From the NCBI GenBank assembly GCA_022113835.1, contig JAILWY010000027.1, positions 2,854,501 to 2,918,500 of the forward strand: a stretch of DNA of 64,000 bases. Reading direction: 5' to 3'. Position numbers and translations under genes: made by a program. Positions within the stretch are counted from its first letter, which is position 1, and every line of letters starts with the position of its first letter. Below are positions 1 through 12,285 of this stretch, one piece after another. The notes below the pieces were generated by a model. That model saw only the letters and a program-made list of their open reading frames with translations. It did not search any database and had not been told where the DNA came from. Source of the DNA: Atopsyche davidsoni (lineage: Eukaryota > Arthropoda > Insecta > Trichoptera > Hydrobiosidae).

Positions 1-3000
1 TTTGAATTTGATCCCGAGATCCAGAAAATGCTTATTCGAGCCGCTCAGTACGGCAAAGGTTTCGTAGAGCGCCACAACCCGGACCATTACGTCCACACCT
101 GCAGATGGCTCCGAGTTCTGAACGCTGTTCGGGATCCAAAAGTCGCCATCCCTCTCACATACATCCAGTATCCTTTTCAATTTCTCAAAGTTTAATATTA
201 TTCATCCATAAAATTTTACGAAAAAAATTATCCACCTTTGCAATACCAATACAAATTATCTGGTTGTAGATTTTCATGGAACATCATCGTATTAAGATAA
301 ACTTGACCGATGGTAGATGCTCAAATTAGTTAAGAATTAAAAATTATTGTAAGGTTTCCTTAACATTGTATCTCAGGGTTCAACACCTTGGCGAGAGGAT
401 TCTCTTAGACAGGTTGGTGTGGAGAAGACTCCACTGCCTTGCCAAACACATCGCCACTTACCTGAGGCTGGCGGAGGGACATACAAGAGTCTTGGCGCAT
501 TGGGCGTGTTACAAAGTAAATTTACTGAAGTTAAAGTCATTTAGTATATATATATATATTTAAAATATTACTTTTAAGTCACAAGACTACCTCTACGAAA
601 TCTAAGTGACCACCTGATCAAATATAAATCTCTTGTTTCGGAAAGTAGAACTCGGATACTGATGATATGACTTGAAATAAAAATATACTATTTCGGTGAA
701 CCGAAGATCCTAAAAAATAACATAACATTATCGTCGTGCATTTTGGATTATATATTAAATTTCTATATTACCAAAACTCCATTGTTTTGATGTAAAAGTA
801 TATTATTTCCTCTATCCTTGTGATTAAGTGTTTTCTGCTTGCATCCTAAAAACTGATAAGTTTCAATATAATATTTTAAGCAATCATTTTCATTGTAGTG
901 TTCCGTAAAACAATACAGAAAACATTCAATAGGTTTGTTATCTTCAGTTGAGTATTTCTTCAACTGCCTTATACTACTAGTTTCATATAAATTAAATCAT
1001 CCTTTGAGTTTGAAGTAGTATATTTGTAAATGCCGAAATAATATATACAGCAGGATAAATCATTTATTTTTAAAACATAAAAATTTATTGATTGTAAACT
1101 TTTCAGGTTGCTCAGCGACACTTAGACAATGAAAGCGTTGCACGAGAGATTGCTGACAAACTCCGTAATGTTCCTGGCATATCTTACACAGACATCGCCA
1201 CCAAGGCTGCAGACAAAGGAGGACCAGCTCTCGCAATAAAAGTAAACTTACCATAATTCAAAAGTTTTTGTGTACCATGCAGAGTTAAAATTCCTTTAAA
1301 AACGTTCTTGTATCGCAGCCAAAACGTTACTTTTTAAGATTTTATACATTTCTTTTTAGATCCTTGAATATGAACCACAGGCGAGGAATCAAGTTGGTTT
1401 GCTCCTAAAATTAGGAGAACAGAAAGCAGCATTACTGAAAGCCACACAAAGTGGAGACACCGAGCTGGTCTTCTTTGTAATTTTTCGCCTCAAGAAGACG
1501 ATGGGCGCTGCTGATTTTTTGGTATTATTTTTATTTTTATTTTTGTAAAATAAGTTTTCAAATTATAACAATTAAATTCGGATAATACAACTATTAGTAT
1601 CAATATTATTACTGCAGTTTAATTGATATCTTTTTAATAATTTCAGCTGACTGTTCGTAGTATTGCTCTTGCCCAAAGCGTATACATGAAGCACTGCAAT
1701 GAACACAACCGAGAAGCTCTTCGCAAAGTTTACACTCAAGATGATGACTTCCACGGGCAGGCCATCACCCACATCAAAGATGCACTAGAACCAATAGTAA
1801 GTCTTGGAAACATAATACCTGTTAGTCGAACCAAAACCATCCACGATTGAGAGAGAGCTCAACGACTCTCTTCTAACTGGAACTGTGTAAAAATCTACTT
1901 TAATCCTGCTTACTTCCTCAACAAACACTTCCTTACTACACAGACTATTAATAATAAAAATAGGCTTCTATAAATTTTAAGGAATGACCTTGAATTGATA
2001 ATTGCAATGCTGGGAGGAGTGAGCTTTATCAACAAATTAGATTGCTGAAAATATGGTAGATCAATTATACAGTTTAGGGTTGCCAAAAAGTTGTGGTGCT
2101 AAACGGGATACTGAAAACAGCTCGTAGATGCAGTCAAGACCCGCGCAAGGGTACTAGGGATGATAATGATGTGTTCGATTTCTGCGGCAATGTGATATGG
2201 TTGCTTTGCTAATAGGTACTTTTTTTACATTCTAGAATTCTGGAACTGCAGAAGCATCGTTACTGTCTGCCAAGGAGGCTTACAAAAAAGGCAAAAACGA
2301 ATTAGGTATGTCATATCATCACAATTGTTGTACAATCTTATTATTCTAATGACATAATGGATATATTCTAGTAATAAATAAGAATCTTAAAATGTATTTT
2401 CTTTGGCAAGTAACTGTTATCAACTTTGTATGGAATGACTTAAAATAGTTTATAATTTTGCTAAATACTAAACTAACAATTTTGAATGTCCTAAAATTAT
2501 TAAAGAAGATTGAGGATTTCATGTGATGTTTGTACCTTACAGGTGTCTCTATTTGCGAGGATAATCGGAGACTGCTGAGACAGCAGGAGAGCTTGACGGA
2601 GACGTATCGCTGCAGTTTTGTCGGAAAATCTCTGCACGACACAATCTTACTATTGTTACAAATGAAACACTTAAAAGTAGCCGAAAACCTGAAAAACGAT
2701 TACAAAGTGCCAGATAGGAGGTATGGATCACTTACCAATAATAAATTTAACATCATTTTTTACGAGTTGATTTGGTTTCATGGCTGTTATGTTGCTTGAA
2801 AGTTTCAATTCTCGTGCTGGGACCTTCTTCAGAGATTTTTCAATCTCTTGGAATCTTTGAAGATGGTCCTAGTACGGGTACTGAAATCTAAAGCAACGCA
2901 ACAGCTGCTAAAACATTAATATAACAATAAAACTTAATATTAAAAAAGAACTATATACTCTAATCTTTTAGTAATAGATATTTAACTATTGGTAAGCTTC

Positions 3001-3526
3001 GTACAAAGTATTATTTTCAGGTGACAGGTGCTTTAGATAAAAGGCGTCATTTCTGATTTATATTGTCATGCTGATTTTGGTTTTAGATACTGCTGGATGC
3101 GCATTGCTGCCCTCGCTGTGAACAAAAATTGGGCCGAGTTGGAAACTTTTTCCAAATCCAAGAAATCACCTATCGGATATGAACCGTTTGTTGACATATG
3201 CCTGAAGTATGACAAGAAAGAGGAAGCCCAAAAGTATTTATCTCGGTGTAGAGACGACATCAAAGTGAAGTACTACGTGAAAGCAGAGTGAGTTTAATGT
3301 TGAAAGTTTGATTCTACAAATAAAAATATGTGGACCATTAGTAAAAATTACATTTAAAACGCTTCTTCTTTTTTATTGCAGATTCTACCAAGAAGCAGCA
3401 CTGGTAGCATTTGAGCAAAAGGATGAAAACGCCCTTCTCTTTGTTCAGAGCAAGTGTCCGGTGAGGGAATCCTCTGCCCTGAACAAAATAGCCAATCTTA
3501 TCCAACAACTGCAGACAAAAAAGTGA
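1..3526 (+). CDS. VPS16: VPS16 (vacuolar protein sorting 16), 3' part, nine exons, 5' end outside window
   Basis: Core subunit of the HOPS and CORVET tethering complexes, acting in endosome/lysosome fusion; it partners the Sec1-like VPS33. Exons read by GT-AG and frame: 1-167 (partial), 377-515, 1107-1241, 1360-1521, 1647-1796, 2236-2305, 2543-2720, 3087-3287, 3382-3526 (stop TGA). They join in frame to 448 residues, about half the usual 840-residue protein, i.e. the C-terminal alpha-solenoid (Vps16_C). Recognisable family stretches are LRVLNAVRDPKVAIPLTY, LLDRLVWRRLH, LAHWACYK, ALAIKILEYEP, KSKKSPIGYEPFVDIC and the lysine-rich end. The first donor (after 167) is set by frame: it gives TYIQ followed by VQHLGERILLDR, matching the family, where reading on would hit a stop. 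Intron 7 contains a dispersed repeat. Identity is very secure; individual splice sites are good but unproven. Confidence 0.95.
2750..2895 (+). repeat. Dispersed repeat (family E) in VPS16 intron 7
   Basis: Begins near GAGTTGATTTGGTTTC and ends in a GAAGATGG...GGTACTGAAA motif. A diverged copy lies inverted in a GLRX3 intron (about 24095-24310), sharing the same start and end motifs. This suggests an interspersed element of about 150-200 bp. Class unknown; boundaries approximate. Confidence 0.4.
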
Positions 3527-5019
3527 AGAAATTGCGACTTTTCAATCAATCGTGCAGTTGTTGCTAAATGCATGTATGTTTAATTCCATATTATAGTCAT
3601 AATTTTAAGATTTTGTACAAAAATTATTTTTTACATACAGTAGACCTGTAACTTTTTGACGTGTGACTTTCTGCCTTTACGTTTCGCATATATATCCGTG
3701 AATCTCAAGATTGCTTCATTGAGGTTTTCCTCAATATACAAGCTTGTATCAAATTTAGCTAAATCTATCTTTCAGTTCCGATTTAAAATATTCTGGTTCG
3801 CATAATATTTATTTGTGACTTTTCCCGCAAGAAGACTGCAATACTCGATGTTTATCAGAAAAGCTTGACTTAAGATTACAACTCATGAAGTCGTTAATGC
3901 ATTATGATATTTGTGTCTACATTTTTATTTTGTTTTGTGTGACTAGTTTCGTCAACTTTCTATATTGGCATTTTCAAACAGAAACACGTTAGCATTTGGT
4001 GAAAAATAATGAATAGTGGCTACAATTAATAGATATTATTTTACTTTGATTTTGTATTATATTTTTGTATAATTTAATAAAATTTTAAATACTCACCCTA
4101 TATTTTGTTGTATATTGTATTATTCCGATTTTTTCTATTAATTATAACCTAACCAATGAATTATAAATATAATGATAATAAATTACTAGCATGTGGTTTT
4201 TCAAAACTCATTGTTTTTTCATCGTTTCTAAATGATATTTTTTTTAATAATACTTACGTATTCTTGAAAAATAAATTCAAATATAATTTTAAAAATTTAG
4301 TAAATATTTTCGTGGCCAAAAAATGATACTCAGCCTCCTTTTTTTAAATGAAATCTTAATTTTTGAGAAATCGTTTAAAATGAAATATTTTAATATTACA
4401 AAAACATAAAATTAATCTTAACTTGGATAAAAAAAAACTACAGTATAAAAATAGCTTCATACGTTATGATGCAATCTCCGTGTGCACTAACACACTGGCA
4501 CTCGTCTAAAAGCAGAACTCTATAATTAACTTGCACGCCGACAAGATAGTTAATCTTCTCGAAAATCAAAGTTCAAAGTCACAACGGCTAAGCTTTTAAA
4601 CACATTTATGCGCAATCTAATTCCAAAAGCTTGCGTGGACTTGATAAAAGTTAACAGTAAAAATGGATAATAATGTCTTGGAAACTCGTTTTATAAAAAA
4701 TGTATTAAAAACAACAGACTGGTTAAACTTATAATACAAGCCAAATGGATTGGAGATCATGATAGAAATTTTGGTTGAGAGCTTCTTTTAACGAGAAACC
4801 TTTTTTGAACTCTGTAATAAATTTAATTATTCACTATTATAATAAGTATTGACTGTTGGTGATTCAATAATACGAATCAAATTAAACCTTTATAATGCAT
4901 GGATAAAGTAAAAATAAAATAAGTTCTTTTACTTTACAGAATGATGACAGAGGATTGGAAAAATCAATGTATTTATTTAATTTTTCTGAAACGTTTAATT
5001 AGAAGGTACATCCGCAAAA
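3527..5019. other. VPS16 3' UTR and AT-rich flank
   Basis: No coding potential seen. AATAAA at 4077-4082 is a plausible poly(A) signal for VPS16. At 3915-3985 there is half a foldback-like repeat (family A: a 'tttcgtcaac...ttggcattttcaaacag' type segment) whose better copies lie at 47205-47285 and 62125-62275. The rest is low-complexity AT-rich DNA. Confidence 0.4.
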
Positions 5020-6549
5020 TAATATTTCTTTTTACTGCATTCTTATCTGTGAGCACTTTTGTAATCAAATATTGGTATATTAAATAAAACGAAGGAATTA
5101 ATTTGTTTTGTTTTATTTTATCAACGCCCTTTCGACTCCGGGGCCTCATCAACGAATATAACTTCATTTTATAGACATTTATAGGTATGAGCATTGGATA
5201 ATGGAACATTTGTGATAATTAAATAGTACTTTCAACAAGTAATAGTGTTTACGTATGCCATATACTTCTATCTAACTCATAGCTCGAATCCTGGCAAATG
5301 TTAGATTAAGTTACTGACAACATGCTTTACGAATGCTAAGGTTAGAATGTGTACAATTCACTAAAAATTGTGTAGCTCAGTAGACACAAATTATTAATAT
5401 ACTTTTTTTTTATTTTACGTTGTATTTCCTTTGCATATATTACAATGGCATAATTACAGAAGCGTTTTTAAGAAGAAGTATTTTGTACATGCATCGATAT
5501 TACAACAAAAATTCTTTGTAGTCATTGAATGTAATTTTATACAAGTAAATAAATGATTGGGCATATCAAACTAGAAGACCTCTTTCTGTTACAAAAATAA
5601 ATATCAACAGGCCCCAATAAAATACATAATGAAAAAAATATACAATTCAGTGTCAAACATTGACTGTTTTGTTCTGTCTAAACTCATGGTATAACCCAAA
5701 GAAGAGATGCATTTTTTTATTATTTAATATTTCTGAAAAAGATCTAGTTATATTAGAAAATAATTCATGTCAAGTTTTTATGTACACTGATGATTGAGAA
5801 AGCCTCTGACCAAAGTCAAGCCCGTTATGAGATTCAGCCCTTTGGGGATGCTCGGGACTTAACTGAAAGCTCACAAAAGCCATTTTCAACTTTCCGACAA
5901 TGGATCACGAAGCCATACCTTGTATTGGCGTTTAAAAGATCGATGATTAATTTAAAGAAAAGTATCAGAATCACAACACTTATCATATATATATATATAT
6001 TTTTTAAATCAGTATATTGGAAGAAGTCACTTTGTAACAAGTGAATATTTAAATAATTGACTTTTTGGTATATTTACAATCATTTCAAATCTAAAAAAAA
6101 AATTACTTCCCGACAGTCTTTGACAAAGATTTTTTTATGAATAACATGAAATGACTTCTTCACTTGATATGAAAAGGTGTAGGCAGGATAATAATAATTT
6201 CTGCCAAAAATTATTAAGCCTATGATGATTTCCTTCGACAGTCTGGTGAAATATTTGGATAAATATTATTTGGGCACAGATATCTTTTCTTATCAAGCAA
6301 TAGCATGAGTTTCTAGGGGTGAACTTCGTAAAAATTGAAATCAACATATCGTAGTTGTTTAATTGTCCCCCCGTCTACCTCCCAATTGTAAAACGAGAAC
6401 CTTGTTTTTCCGCGTTTCCGATGAGTTTGATATACCCAATTTACGAGATGATTTTTCTTTATCCGAAAATAGTTGCATCGAATAAACCAATCTATATGGG
6501 CAAACAAAGGATAAAAATGGGCACAGATTGACAAACAAAATAATAAAAA
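5020..6549. other. Intergenic DNA between convergent VPS16 and JAZF1
   Basis: No gene recognised. A GC-richer motif at about 5110-5160 (CAACGCCCTTTCGACTCC, then a GATGAGG-like complement) resembles the loop half of the foldback repeats found elsewhere in the window. A second GC-richer patch at 5785-5945 is open on both strands but matches no family I know. A short (TA)n run sits near 5985-6000. Confidence 0.35.
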
Positions 6550-9500
6550 GTGAATATATATTTTATTCTAATACAATTGTCTCAATAATAACACAAATAA
6601 AACAAAACAAATATATGGCAACACAATTTAGGGGCATTCAAACATATAATAAATAATAAGTCAAAATGTAAAAAAACAATTCTTCCTTTACGAAACCTGT
6701 CTTTCACGTTTCCTATTTATTGCAAATGCCATTTGCCACTTTTAAAAGGAATCGACTGTGAATACCTTTTAATTTATATGGATACTTAAACACTTTAGCG
6801 CATATGCATAAAATAAATATATATTTAAAATAAAATTTAATTTAAGTACAGTCAAATATGATAACAGTGAGATTTTGTATATATAAAATTTAAAAACAAA
6901 TAAATCAAACCGGCCTCGATTTTTGAAATTTATTTCTATCTATTACTTTCTCAATATTAAATTTAAAATAAATACATTGAAAAACCCAGAATTTATGATG
7001 AAATTTTTATAGATTGATCTTGAAGAGTCACTCGAAAGGCAAGTTGGATTAATTGTTAAATAATAAATGTTGCTTCTCTTTTGAATATAAGGCAAAGAAG
7101 GAACTCCTGATCAAAACATCTGGTAATACAACTTTATTATTCCGAGCAGTAGACAACGAAAGCCAAATTCGCAGTGTCCAACCTCTATTAAAAAGGAAAA
7201 ATACATTAATATCAATAATCTAGTTTAAAATAATTTTAAAATTTGATACGTTTACAGTATAGGACAGGTAAGGCTTGAACATTTTCAATAGGAAAAATAT
7301 ATATTGACTGAAATACCAATATTTCCCAACGTACGTAAATTTGACAAAAATTACAAGAACCGCAAGGAAATAACTGTTATGTTTAAATACAATTAACACA
7401 GATTGGTTTATTAAGCACCAAAATTGATTGACAAGTGCATTACAATATGGTGTGACTATTTAATTATAAATTATGTAGTAACATAGGACTTATTGTCATT
7501 GTTTTATTAGATAGGAGAAATTAGTACTTCAAGTCAATATTCAATGAAAAAAATCCGACAATAGTGATTTCACATAGAGTATAACCAAATTCACAAATAA
7601 TCAGATCTCAATTTTATATTGTGTGAATCTAATCAACTTTAACTAACATATAAATAAATAGATTATATACCCAAGCTGAAGAACATCAAATTAATGACAG
7701 CAGTCTTAATTTTTCGAGTAATGTTTTATTTAACACACACCTCTATTAAGGATGAAGTACCTGAAAGGAAATGTATGAAAAACAAAACATTATTATCTTT
7801 ATAATATACAGTAGACCCCTGACTCGCAGCATACAATTTATAAACCTTCATAAGACTGCATCCTAACATAAAAATAATATATGACAAGAACGATGCGTGT
7901 TCTTTTCCCTCGGTAAGACAGTTCAGGAACCACTTGCAAAACCAGGGACCTACTGTACAACAAATTTACACATAAGAATATGTACTCTATCCATTACACT
8001 ATTTAAATACACCTTATGAAATATATAACAAAGCCTGCAGATATTTGTAACACAAAAGCATACAAGAACATGAAAATGTTTTATATATACATAAAACCAG
8101 GCGTAGACGAGGCGGAGTGTGACACACTCTAAGTAATGGCTTTATTACCACTGTACACAAGTGAAAATGTCAACAAAATTCGCTTCTATCACATATCTAA
8201 AGTTAAGTCATAACCGAGACGTTGCATGAGACAGAGGAGAGAATCCTTCACCCATAGTCAGGTACGGGATTTTCCAGAAATCACCATAGCTACATCACAT
8301 GAAATAAAAATGCAGCATAACACCCGAGAACAAAATCAATTTACCTAAATTTATGCAAATTCGTTACTCAAAATACTCCAATACATTTATAACTTTTCGT
8401 TCAGTGGGCTAGGTAATGTTAGGTTATGTCACACGCCACCACGCCTCAACTGGTGACATCCAGAATTCACGACTACCAGGCCAACTTAGACATTTTGAAT
8501 GTCACGAAATCAACAGAAGAAAAAAAAACAGTACAATTTTATGTCTAGAATTTTCCAGAAATTATTAGAAGAAACACTTTTTATACAATATAAGTAATCA
8601 AAGATTTTCCAGCAGTCAGAATATCAAAGGCAATATCGTAGTTAGTTAAATTCAATTTTACAAATCTGAATATTTCATAAATATTCATACGATATATCAC
8701 ATCTTACGAAAACATGAAATCATGTTTGCTAAAAAAATAACCTTTCTAGTCGTACAAATAAGCAATAAATTACTGAGCTCTTATAACTAAGTTCACTGAT
8801 ACCGTTTTAAAAATATTTTAGAGCATCTGCCTCTAATAAATATAAATAAGTGAGTGACTACTCAATAAATATAAATAATTAAGCCTCAAAGAAACTGTTT
8901 TGACTATATTGAAAACATATTTGCTTAATATTAATAATAATGGTAAATCTCCCATACGTTTTTTGACAAAATAATATAAATAATTAAACTATGACATGGT
9001 AATAAAATGCACCAGGACTATATGATATTTAGATATCTATATGAATAAAATAGTTTTGTATATTTTCACGTCTCTCTTGGATTCACAGCTAGTACTAAAA
9101 CTCAAAACACGCAAACTAAACTTCAACCTATAAGTGCTAAATATATACATATTTGTGTTGTATAAAAATTGAAAGAAAAAATATATTTGCAATACTCGAA
9201 AGGGAAAAATGTCTCCTAAAGCTGGTGCATCCATTATTTGGAAACATTAGTACCATAATATAATCGTTAAATTATCAATTTTGATGATAAAAAATATAAA
9301 TATTGTTTTGAAGTTGGATGTAAATAAACGTGGAGTTCAAGATTTTTTTTGGTATATGTACGATTTGAATTATCTAACCTTTTCATATTGATAAATATAA
9401 AATCTATTACACCATAATACCTACCCCTAGTGTGAAAATTCGTTCCCCCATTGACAGTTTATATTTGTTTTCAATTCCAGACAAAAAATATATCAGATTA

Positions 9501-12285
9501 AGGGTACGACTTTATATACTGGAGTTGTTGATTCGTATTTGAAAATTGGTGATTTTATATTCAACATGAAGAAACCATTCTCAGCGTGGTTATTTAAAAC
9601 AGAGTATGAGCTCTCATTACGCAAAAATCTTCCAATAATCACGATAAGAGAATTGACTGACCTAAAATTTTCAATTTCAATTCTATCAATTGTTTTCTTC
9701 TATCTAAACGCCCGTCTAGTTCGCGGTATAGTTAGAATATAGTTTTGAAGTCTTGCTCAAGTTGCAGTTAAATTTAACTACATTTCTCTAAGTTATTTTA
9801 ACATTTTCGCATCAAATCAATTAGACGAATAGGACAAAGCTGGCTTGGTAACCTTTTCATTATTTTCTAACTAAAATTATGCATTGAAGTGTTTTTCAAG
9901 TAAACCGTCAACACAAGCACCATACCTTCCAGAATTTCCAAAAGATCAATTCCTACACAAGTGAAATAAAAAACATTAAACGTGATATTTTTCTACGCAA
10001 TGATTGCGTACGGGATACGGGCAAGCACTTACATATTGTTTAAGAGAAAATGTCATATAGCTTTCAGAAAAACTCCAAAATATACATACATGTCAAGCTT
10101 GTGCGTTATAATATGTCAAATATATAACCCAGAATCAGTTATTTAAAAAATAGATAAAAACAAAGATGTGAATAGCTTAAAGGGTAATTGTCAAAATATT
10201 ACAAGAAGGAAAATTATAACTGAGTTTATACTACATAGGCCAATGTACTGAAAGCCGCTGATGTAGAATTATGTTTATATACATCCAAATCTACACCAGT
10301 ACGTGGCAAAAAAATTATCATGAAATACTTTAGAAAGCGTTTTCAGTACATGAAATATAAAGCCATTAAGTATGATAAAAAGCTAAATAAACATTGCTTA
10401 ATAATACAATAAAAAACCAAATATATGACATATTTTAGGAAAACAATGTTGACTCATACTCACTTCTCAATATTACGTATATAAATAATGTTCTGCATAT
10501 AATGAGAATTATTTGATTAAAATATTACAATTATAAATAGCACAATTTGAATTGTATTATTATTGCATTTGTTGAGACTTATCCGATAAATAAATTTTTA
10601 AAAACTTTAAATGTTCATGTTCAAAAGCCACCAGATGCTTAAAAAAAATAATAACAAAATCTGAGTGTGTAAATTATTAAAAACAAGTCCGACTTTTTGT
10701 ATAACTTCTTGAAGGTGAAATAGTTTCAGTGTGCAGTTGCAATATGGGACATATTTATAATTATTAAATTATAATACGAGAAAGAAAAAAAATTTGCAGC
10801 AAACGTACGTCAAATTAAACAGAATAAATAAAATGAGTCTAAATTTCTTACATTCTCACTAGATATAGAACATCCATTATTCACGAAGAGTGCAAGCGAA
10901 TATTTACGAAATGGGTTAAAATGTCTTTTTTTATGGCAAAACTGACTAGGGACGAGGAGACAAATTAACTCGGTTTAAATATCATGAAGTACTTAAAGCT
11001 AACCTTAACAGAAGTATCTATACACTCTAAGTCCGTATTACTAAACAAAACAACAAATATTAAAGCTTGTTCATGCGTTGTGTGTGCGCTCAACACATTA
11101 CGTTTTACAAAATTACTTCTAAGAAACAGCTGCCAGGTTGTCTTGTACTCTGTACCTGAATTGGCCATCTTACCATTAATTACCTAATAACAACCACGGA
11201 CAGTAAACATACACACTTAGTGGCTTCATTCCCTTCATTTTGGTTAAGCGTATTTTATATATTTTTATTCATAACGGCGTTCGACCATTGCTGACAACCA
11301 ATACTTAAAAACAATATTATTTCAATAGAAAAACAACAAAATTAAGTATGGTGTGATTTGTATAAGTATTTATACCATGCATATTTTTTTGTGATATTGT
11401 TTAACCTTCCAGCCGCTTTTGGTTTTGTATTTTTTCACTTGGAGTGGGAATGCACCCGTCATAATTTTCTAAAGACTATCAGTGCAATCAATATGTTTAG
11501 TTTCAAACATCGCTATCTGTGATATATCATTTACCACAGTATCCAAGAGATACGCGGAAGGCTAAACAAGTACCTATTGAATTTGGCACTACCACTACAA
11601 AGAACTCAACATTTTTTGGCAATCGGGAATAAAAATAAATTAAAGTAATGACTGCAGAATGCATCGCTATTTATAGCGTAATTGAAAGAATTCTGAATTG
11701 AGGACTAGCAATAATTAATCATGTAAATATGCAGAGAGCATATGAACAAGATATTTTGTAAGAGTTGAATGTATTCAATTTGATCTGTCGCTTAAAAAGA
11801 GCAGTTTAATATTATGCATCAATTGTATTTGACTGCCCAACAAATAATGTCGTTTCGTATCATGAATTGTTAATTTCTAACCCAAGCTGATGTCATAAGA
11901 ATATGTCAGTCTCTCTTACAATAATCACGTGAAATAGATTATTTTTTGGGCATTAAATCATCTTATAATGGAACAAAGTTTAGTAGCAAATGTACTACAT
12001 GAAGAGAAAACGAAACCTCTCTCGGCCACTTAAAATAAACAATCAATTATAACAGAAAGAAATCAAAATTTGATTCGGAGGACTGCTCACAAAAAAGACA
12101 TTTCTTTGGCAATTTATATAAAATAATAATTATACTTTGTAAACCAAGTTTTACAAATTTGTAAATACTACACAGCCTTATTCTAGAGATAACTGGACAG
12201 CCCTAGTATAAATAACATCAGTTTAACATCTTGCAAAACAAAAATATGCGAGCATATGTGATGATTGCCGATCAATCAGTCACAC
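6550..12285. other. Long non-coding AT-rich stretch, possibly JAZF1 3' UTR
   Basis: About 5.7 kb with no supportable coding region on either strand, directly downstream of the JAZF1 stop codon (JAZF1 runs on the minus strand). TTTATT on the plus strand near 6561-6567 would be an AATAAA signal for a minus transcript. Whether this is one long 3' UTR or intergenic DNA cannot be told from sequence. One MITE-like element (7807-7957) is listed separately. Confidence 0.35.
7807..7957. mobile_element. Pogo/Tigger-type MITE
   Basis: Inverted ends: TACAGTAGACCCCTGACTCG at the left, and at the right the complement of TACAGTAGGTCCCTGGTTTT. The 151-bp unit is bounded by TA on each side, as expected of Tc1/mariner-pogo elements. 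No open reading frame. A related end motif (CAGTA...CTCGATATAACG) bounds the element at 33810-34075. Confidence 0.5.

Noticed and set aside
10984..11187. Overlapping frames on both strands in the region downstream of JAZF1
   Set aside because: Both strands are open over the same AT-rich stretch, no domain is visible, and no splice context exists.
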